A stretch of 64,000 bases of DNA from Rhododendron vialii. Taxonomy: Eukaryota > Streptophyta > Magnoliopsida > Ericales > Ericaceae. This document shows positions 57,591 to 64,000 of the stretch, piece after piece (positions within the stretch are counted from its first letter, which is position 1; every line of letters starts with the position of its first letter). Under the pieces are notes generated by a model, which was not told the DNA's origin, made no database searches, and was given only the letters and a program-made list of their open reading frames with translations. The position numbers were made by a program, and so were the translations under genes. The stretch lies in contig NC_080557.1 in the NCBI RefSeq assembly GCF_030253575.1, forward strand, positions 39,725,001 to 39,789,000, in the 5' to 3' direction.

Positions 57591-59090
57591 CAGGGAGATT
57601 AAGTCCAACACTTCTTATGATCCTTCAAAATGGCCCTCGCTCCTATTCTCAATCATTGCACTCAAAAACTTTAATTGCTTTGGAAATTTTAGAATGGCGC
57701 TTTTATACTCGCACTCCTGCACCTGCAGCTGCTTGCACATTTTGTGAGTTATAGGTCCGGCGTGGGCATTATTAGTCTGGTGATCGAAATTACTCGTCCA
57801 CTATCATCCGGATGACAGTGGACGAGTGTGTGATCTTCACCTTTTTCATGGGACTACTGCGTCTATGAAAGTGAGAGTAATTATATAAAAATCAAATCTA
57901 ATTAATCCTATGAAGCAAAATATAAGATACCTCATTTTTCTCCCCCCCAAAAACCGACAAAAATCTTATATTCAGCCTAATCCAATTCAATAATCATATT
58001 AGCATAAACCGGGCTAGCTGGTTGGGTATCATATTTTTAAATGGAATTCAGACATTGTCATCGTGTGTGATATATCATAATTAACCGGGTTAGCTATATC
58101 ATAATCAAATTGGGTTAGCTCAGCGTGTCATCAGTACACGTTTTTGAATAAGAAATCACCTCGTTAATCTTTGCCAAATGTAACGGATTAACTCTCATAG
58201 TATGAAATTTTCATATTAATTGTACTCCACCTATATGGTGATGTTTTTGTAGGTTAATCGTCCTACATTTATAAAGTATGTTGTTGGACTTTCTTACTTA
58301 TGATGTGATTATCAGATCCGTTCAATTTTCTAAAGATTTATTTGTGAAGATATTGGGAAAAATTGATCAGCTCAATCTTATATGAATACGTGTTAGATTG
58401 AAAACACTTGTCAATATTCAAAATTTTAGTAGTAGTTTAATATTATAAAACATAAAACTGAATTTTTTGATCAAGCGTTTATTGATATCTAGTTGAGTCA
58501 ATTTTTTTAACCACTATATACCTAGAAAATCAAGTGCTGCAAAATAAATGGATCAAAATACTAGTATCAAACAAGACTCGGTGTTGGCTCCACACTGAGT
58601 AAGTATCGTCCGCCTAATTTTTGGAGGATGAACAAAATTGCGAGACAAAGACAATTTTTGGATGCAGAGTGATCAAAATATCGAAAAATAAGATACGGCT
58701 TTGCCATGTATATTCTGGATGAGACATCGAAATGAGACGCGGTGTGGCCATGTATGAACACTTTGGGAGATGAGGTTATGGGACAAAGACAAGTCACAAG
58801 CTCCTTTGATAACCAAATTGAGGCCCAAATTTGTCTGCAGCACTAAACAGAGAGCATATGCCATGTTTAATTACCAACTTGAAAACACACACTAGCTAGA
58901 AGAGCAGAATAAATAGTGACTACAGGACTCCTAATAATAGCAGTTTTCGTATAAATATGGCCAACCAGCAGTCAATTTGGGAAGCCTAACACGTGGAATT
59001 AATTTCATGTTTCTAGCCAGCTTGCCCGGCCCTACAATTTGAAAAATTATTTGGCGGTGTTCCAAGACCATTGAAATTAGAGAGATGCTA
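57591..59090. other. Intergenic, hairpin near 57790
   Basis: A short inverted repeat, ACTCGTCCACT/AGTGGACGAGT, lies at 57793-57827. 'accgggYtagct' strings recur at 58007, 58084 and 58111 (partial). No gene is supported. Confidence 0.4.
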
Positions 59091-59462
59091 CATACACTAC
59101 ACCAAACCACTAAACCATCCATTACATTTTTTGTGGAGTCCATTCAAAATTTCAAAAAAATACAAAAAAATATCCAAAAATTTTAAAATAATGTTTTATG
59201 AGGCCCTGTGAAAAATTAGCTCCAAAAGATATCGGTAAATCTTATTTCTGGGTTTGTATGTCCGAAACTGCGCAGTTGAGCATTTTCGCTCGTACAAACC
59301 TAGAAATAATACTTACATATATCCGTTAGAGCTGAATTTTTACAGGGCCCCCTAAAATATTATTTTAAAATTTATGAATATTTTTCTGTATTTTTTGTGA
59401 GATCCGAAATGAGCTCCATAAAAAATGTAGTGGATGATGTAGTGCTCTAGTGTAGTGTACCT
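59091..59462. repeat. Foldback MITE
   Basis: CTACATACACTACACCAAAC...CATTTTTTGTGGAG pairs with CTCCATAAAAAATG...GTGTAGTGTA. The inner blocks 'ttttaaaataatgttttatg' and 'cctaaaatattattttaaaa' and the central GGTTTGTA/TACAAACC also pair. Each arm is about 170 bp. Confidence 0.8.
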
Positions 59463-60401
59463 AGACTTATTGTTGAAGTTATTCCTACAATATCCATTTA
59501 TTAATACAGGTATGTGTAGTCTTTTGATATTTAACTCTTCATCTTCCTTTGGCTAATTAGTATGTCGAGGGGCTAGTAAATTAAATAATGGCAAATTGAA
59601 TTGCTTATTTTTCCAAAATAATTAAGTAACTTGTTTTCATTTCCAATAAAATTTTCTAGCTTTTTGATTATTTTCTGGATTCATTGAATTTGTAAAAATA
59701 AATTTAAAGAATAGATCAAACTTTAAAAAGTTCAGAAAATAGCAACAACAAAAAAATCTATTTCGGGACTATTTTTATATTGGTGAATTATTTTTAATTG
59801 TCTTAATTCTTTTAAAAGAGGAATGTTAATATGAAAAATTAATGCAACATTTTAGGAGAAATTTAGAAAAGACAAAAAAAAAAAAAAAAAAATAGGCCAA
59901 ACCTAATATTAGCTCTCTTCTTAGTCTTTTGGCATTAAGTTGACAACTTAGGCCCCAACTACTCTTTTTAAAATTTTTTTTTTTTTGTGGTATTTCGGAA
60001 ATTCTTAGGCCCCAACTACATGTGGCACTCTCTCTCTCTCTCACATCGCAACATGCCCACATTCTTTGGCTTACCAACATACACCAAGACGTGCACATAA
60101 CAAACACTTGGGAAAAGAACATAGCACTTGAGAAAGAGTGAATGACAGTGAGGAGTTACTTTGAGTCCTCTCTCTCTCTCTCTCTCTCCATAATACTGTA
60201 AGTAACAACCCCTTAATTACCACTGCTAACTCACGCAATTTTAGTTGAAGCCTGTAATCAAGTTTACACAATAGTCAGCCACCTATATACCAAACCCCAC
60301 CCGACCAGGGAAAAATAGGAGGTGTGGAAATTTGAGGATCATTTTGTGACCTAAGGTGAGGTTAATTAAATTTCACGGATATATATAAATATATATATAC
60401 C
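59463..60401. other. Intergenic, short microsatellites
   Basis: A-tracts at 59873-59892, CT runs at 60028-60042 and 60168-60188. No gene is supported. Confidence 0.4.
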
Positions 60402-60963
60402 AAGATCTAAAGCTTACGGGTTTACTTTCTCTTAAGGAATTAGGTCCGACTCCCATCGAGTTACTACCATTGCATTAACTCAAGGGGGCTACCTCACGTG
60501 AAGCGATTGTGAGGAGGTCAGTAAAAATTAGTCCGAGTTACAAACAAGTTGGCCCGGTACTCTCGCGTTGCCAAAAAAGAAGATGAGCTTAACTATATAT
60601 CTTTGACATATCATTGGACAATGGATATGCATCAAACCTAAAGAAGTAAAAATATTTTTGACATATCACGCACGGTTTTTTTTTTTTTTTTTTGTGATCA
60701 ACACCTAAAGCTTACTTGTTTACTTTCTCTTAATTATAGAATTAGTTTCGACTCCCATTGAGTTACTAGCATTGCATTAACTCAAGGGGGCTACCTCATG
60801 CCACGCGTGAAACAATTGTGGAGAGGTTAGTAGGAATTAGTCCAAGTTACAGACAAGCTGGTCCGGTACACTCGTGTTACCAAAAAAGAAGATGAGCTTA
60901 ACTATCTTTGTTGACACATCATTGGACAATGGATATGCATCAAACCTAAAGAAGTAAAAATAT
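60402..60963 (+). repeat. Duplicated 260 bp unit
   Basis: Copy 1 (60402-60655) and copy 2 (60703-60963) share 'ctaaagcttac', 'ttgcattaactcaaggggg', 'aagaagatgagcttaact' and 'ggacaatggatatgcatcaa'. They are joined by a short linker with a T-tract at 60677-60694. The body resembles the tail of a small retroposon, but no target duplication was seen. Confidence 0.75.
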
Positions 60964-61758
60964 CAAACGGGGAGATATATATATGGATGAGGATGGACTC
61001 AACATGTGCAACACACACTATCAACGATGTAACCATAATTTTCAGATAGAATGGAACTCCGCTAAAAAATTGCGACAATTTTATCATTTGTAAAATAAAT
61101 ATCGAATTGATATCGACAGGTAGGTATCACGTATTTTCCAATGGTTTAGGGTTAATTAGTTAACCAAAGAAGAATTCTTCTTCCGTTGAGAAATAATAGT
61201 AGAGAAGAAAAGATTCCAGACTCCAGAGGTTGACACAATCACTCTGGCAACCAGCTGAGAGCTCAGGATTTTTTTTATTTTTGTTTTTTGGTGCAAGAGA
61301 AGTATGTATTTGTTTGTGATTCCACTGTCACTCCAATGCTATCAATTCCATTATCGGGCAAGTAGTTCGAATGAGATTTTATCCTGACTTAAATGGGCCG
61401 GTCCTAGTAAACAGTACGATTGGTCGACTCGGGCTGAATACTGAGTTATAAAAGGAAATAATGAAAAACCCTTGATAGGTACTGAGGGATGACTCAAGTG
61501 AATGGTTAGGTGTAATGGGAGGGTGAGAGGTACAAGTGAGTGAGTGAGTTGAACCACTAATATATTGACATTGGGAAATTTAGTAGTTTCCAAGTGAAGA
61601 ATTAAACAGAAAGGCAAATACAGGTAGGTAGATATAGATACACATGGGAAAGGCATAACCAACTCATCAGCTTCCTATCCATTTACTTTTGTCATTTAAT
61701 GGAACAGACCATATAGAGAGAGCATATGGAGATGGTGGTGTGCGGTGGTGTGCAGTGG
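60964..61758. other. Intergenic, nothing recognised
   Basis: No supported gene or repeat boundary. Confidence 0.4.
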
Positions 61759-61940
61759 TGTGCGCAGTACTGTGCGCAGCACTGTGTTACGCTTCTCTGA
61801 ACTATCGGATTGTGCATTCGATTGCTCGGATCTCATTTCAGCAACCAACGATCGAGAGTCGTTCATTGTCGAGATGAGATCCGAATTGTCAGATGCACGA
61901 TCCGACAGCTCAAAAAAGCACAGCACGTTGCTGCGCACAC
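61759..61940. repeat. Palindromic foldback
   Basis: The halves meet near 61856 (GATCGAGAGTCG). GTGTGCGCAG, 'gcactgtg', 'gattgtgcat' and 'cggatctcat' on the left pair with 'atgagatccg', 'atgcacgatc', 'cacagcac' and CTGCGCACAC on the right. Confidence 0.75.
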
Positions 61941-62074
61941 TACCAATCCAAAATTCGGGAGAGAGAGTTTTGTTTTTTAAGCTTCTTATTGTATAATCGA
62001 AAAACAAGAGGAACCTAATCCACGACTTTTACTTGTGGTGCTGCTGGCGCTGCCAAAACCATTATACGTGCCAT

Positions 62075-62078
<4 letters not shown>

Positions 62079-62114
<36 letters not shown>
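62079..62114. repeat. (CT)n microsatellite
   Basis: A dinucleotide run ahead of the AT-rich spacer. Confidence 0.9.
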
Positions 62115-62117
<3 letters not shown>

Positions 62118-62263
62118 TGTGTTACACACTTACACATCGCTCTCCCACTCTGAAAGATCTAAAACGATATTCCTTTTAGGAAAGTGAGAAAATAGCTTTT
62201 AAACATTACTATTTTCATCTAAAAAATGCACTATTCTTTCTTGATAAAATTCCAAATTTGCCT

Positions 62264-62591
62264 TCATTAATCAATTCTTTTTTTTTTCTCGGCAAACGAA
62301 CGATTTTATATATCTCGAAGGGGTACATCGAGGACGAAATATCTTTGCTCAAGGAGCCAAAGACAACCAGCACAACCATAAGAAAAACAAAACAAATCTT
62401 CCAACAAAAGGTTGAAAGACACCCCTACGGATTATGTTACAATGTTACTTTCCGAATACCATCTAAAAACACCTTAAAATCCTTCACAGAGTACACTTTG
62501 ATATCGAATTTTGCCTTCATCCACATCGCGACCCTTGTTACTCCTCTGTTACTCCTTTGGTACTCCACAGAGTACACATTAATCAATTCTT
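62264..62591 (-). mobile_element. Truncated LINE-like stub
   Basis: The T-tract at 62278-62287 followed by 'ctcggcaaacgaacgatttt' reads on the minus strand as a LINE 3' end with an A-tail. CATTAATCAATTCTT occurs at 62264-62278 and 62577-62591, a 15 bp direct repeat that would be the target duplication. The 78-codon minus frame across it has no recognised domain. Confidence 0.45.
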
Positions 62592-62717
62592 GTAACTCCT
62601 TTGGTACATGCACTTTAGGCTTTTCCACAATATATACACACGAATTGTTTTTATTCTTTTGCGTACTAAACATAAAAATATAAAAATATTTTTACACAAG
62701 TAGAGTGTGAAAACAAT

Positions 62718-62822
62718 CTCCTACCGACATTTCCTCTCTCACATATGTGTGAGTGTGAGACTCATCTCACAATTAAACAAGTGGAGCCGACACATATGTA
62801 AGAGAGGAATGATCGGTAGGAG
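62718..62822. repeat. Short hairpin repeat
   Basis: CTCCTACCGACATTTCCTCT...CACATATGTG pairs with CACATATGTAAGAGAGGAAT...TCGGTAGGAG. Confidence 0.7.
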
Positions 62823-63219
62823 TATACGTAGCATTGCTCATGTGAAAATCACTTGTCATCAGAAAACAAAAACGTAAAGATTGCTAGCTCCAGCAGTCAC
62901 TTTTCTTTTCGTGAACGAAAGGCAACCCTTAAAACGCTAACCACTTTAACTCTCACTCAAGAATTCAACTTCAACAAACAGATGTTCATCAAGAAAAAGA
63001 AGAAGAAGAAATTAAAAAAAACACTCTATACACAACCATGCCAACACAAAAAAAAAAAAAAAAAGAGTCAAAGAATTCACAGAGATAGATAAAGAAAAAA
63101 AGCAATAAAAGAATTTGATAAATATAAACAATATTTGATTGACAAATCCGGCCGGCAACATACTAATTCCCGTTCTACGATTAATCTAGTCTTAATTAAC
63201 CCTTTTTTTTTTTTCTCTC
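62823..63219. other. 3' flank of the ZAT-like gene
   Basis: A-rich sequence with A-tracts at 63049-63064. No gene; it should contain the 3' UTR of the zinc finger gene. Confidence 0.4.
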
Positions 63220-63999
63220 CTAATAATAGCAATCCACCAGCGCCGGACCAGATACTAATACAAAACGTCTTTTACTAGCTACAAACTCGAAATCATCCTC
63301 AAAGGGAGCCGGTAAATTGAGATCCAGATCTAGAGTCGACGTAAATTTCCTCGGCGGCTGGTCATCCGCTTCACGCGACTCCGCGGTGGAATTCACCTTG
63401 TCGCTCGTGGAAACTCGAGGCGTCGCGGGAGGCGGCGCCCTGTGCCGCCTCATGTGGCCGCCCAGAGCCTGGCCCGACGAAAACACCACCCCGCAAATCG
63501 AACACCCATGTGCCTTGCTAGTCGACGACTTGTTATGATCAGTAGGTGCTGCTTTTTTAGTTTCCGAATGGAACGGAAAAGGAGGGCTGGTAATCGTCTT
63601 GTTGGTTTTGGGTACTTTTGTTTCTTCTTCTTCTTCTTCTTCAATATCTGATTTGGGCTTCTTGTGGCTGGCTCGGTGGCCGCCGAGGGCTTGGAAGGAA
63701 GGGAAGGTCCGGTTACATGTTTTGCAATCGTAGAGGGACGAGTCGGATTTTTGGCCGCCTTGAGCCAGGAGGATTAGGCAGTTGGCCATGTCTTCGTCTT
63801 CCTCTTTGGTAGCTGAATTGTTTCCCGAAGAAGTTGGGGAGGGAATCGGGAGACAAGTTTCGCCGTGGGCGCTGCCGGTGGATGAGCTAGATGTCACCGT
63901 CGTGGGAGGAGAAAGAGGCGTTTTCCGCTTGGCACGTTTGCGTTTTATGAGGGGAGAGTGGTCGTTAGAGCCTGTGAATTCTTCTTGCAGGAGTTCCAT
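63220..63999 (-). CDS. ZAT5-like two-finger C2H2 repressor (EAR motif)
   Basis: An intronless frame of 259 residues. Ordered features: a basic KRKRAKR stretch (19-25, NLS-like); an acidic L-box EEDEDMANCLILLAQG (66-81); finger 1 with C92, C95, H108, H112 and QALGGH; a Glu run at 120-126 coded by a TTC microsatellite on the plus strand; finger 2 with C166, C169, H182, H186 and QALGGH; an EAR-type DLDLNLP at 224-230. This is the plant C1-2i zinc finger architecture of ZAT5/ZAT-type repressors of stress genes. The ATG lies one base from the window edge, so an upstream in-frame start cannot be excluded, but the N-terminus fits the family. Antisense open frames are shadows. Confidence 0.93.
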   Translation of the reverse strand: MELLQEEFTGSNDHSPLIKRKRAKRKTPLSPPTTVTSSSSTGSAHGETCLPIPSPTSSGNNSATKEEDEDMANCLILLAQGGQKSDSSLYDCKTCNRTFPSFQALGGHRASHKKPKSDIEEEEEEETKVPKTNKTITSPPFPFHSETKKAAPTDHNKSSTSKAHGCSICGVVFSSGQALGGHMRRHRAPPPATPRVSTSDKVNSTAESREADDQPPRKFTSTLDLDLNLPAPFEDDFEFVASKRRFVLVSGPALVDCYY

Positions 64000-64000
64000 A

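Overview
The window reads as nuclear DNA of a flowering plant, most likely a eudicot. The genes have short GT-AG introns and plant-only families: an L9 with a chloroplast transit peptide, a two-finger QALGGH protein, a STOP1-type zinc finger protein and an NDR1/HIN1-like protein. Between them lie plant LTR retrotransposons, many foldback MITEs and long (CT)n/(GA)n tracts. The species cannot be fixed from the sequence; an asterid such as a member of Ericales is only a guess.

Six protein genes are supported. They are an unrecognised multi-pass membrane protein (7128-7838, +), an NDR1/HIN1-like LEA_2 protein (11994-12596, -), a CKS1 cyclin-dependent kinase regulatory subunit with three coding exons (19369-21118, +), a two-exon STOP1/STOP2-like C2H2 factor (36588-39517, -), a six-exon plastid ribosomal protein L9 (52998-55641, +) and a ZAT5-like C2H2 repressor at the right edge (63220-63999, -). 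They do not form a pathway; they are independent genes separated by repeats.

The rest is mainly mobile DNA. From left to right: a Tat-like LTR fragment carrying a LINE-like insertion (1.2-3.1 kb); a tandem repeat split by a LINE 3' end (3.7-4.7 kb); a near-perfect 390 bp foldback (8.2 kb); a solo-LTR-like unit (9.6-10.3 kb); a MITE holding a GGT minisatellite (13 kb); a string of foldbacks (14.5-18.8 kb); and a foldback with an internally duplicated arm (22.1 kb). Then comes a 12 kb Ty1/copia tandem array, LTR-internal-LTR-internal-LTR, with one target duplication around the whole (24.1-36.1 kb). A solo Tat-type LTR with a clean target duplication follows (41.9-43.7 kb). At 49.2-52.8 kb a TIR-like repeat hosts a non-autonomous gypsy-type element and a PIF/Harbinger-type MITE. 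The 55.9-62.6 kb stretch holds local duplications, a copia stub and LINE debris.

The strongest observations concern how the copia array formed. The middle LTR is a mosaic of the outer two, and both internal regions share the same three nonsense codons and the same zinc-knuckle change. This fits unequal LTR recombination of an already damaged single insertion. No CRISPR, prokaryotic or viral defence system is present. All coordinates were read by eye; no database search was possible.
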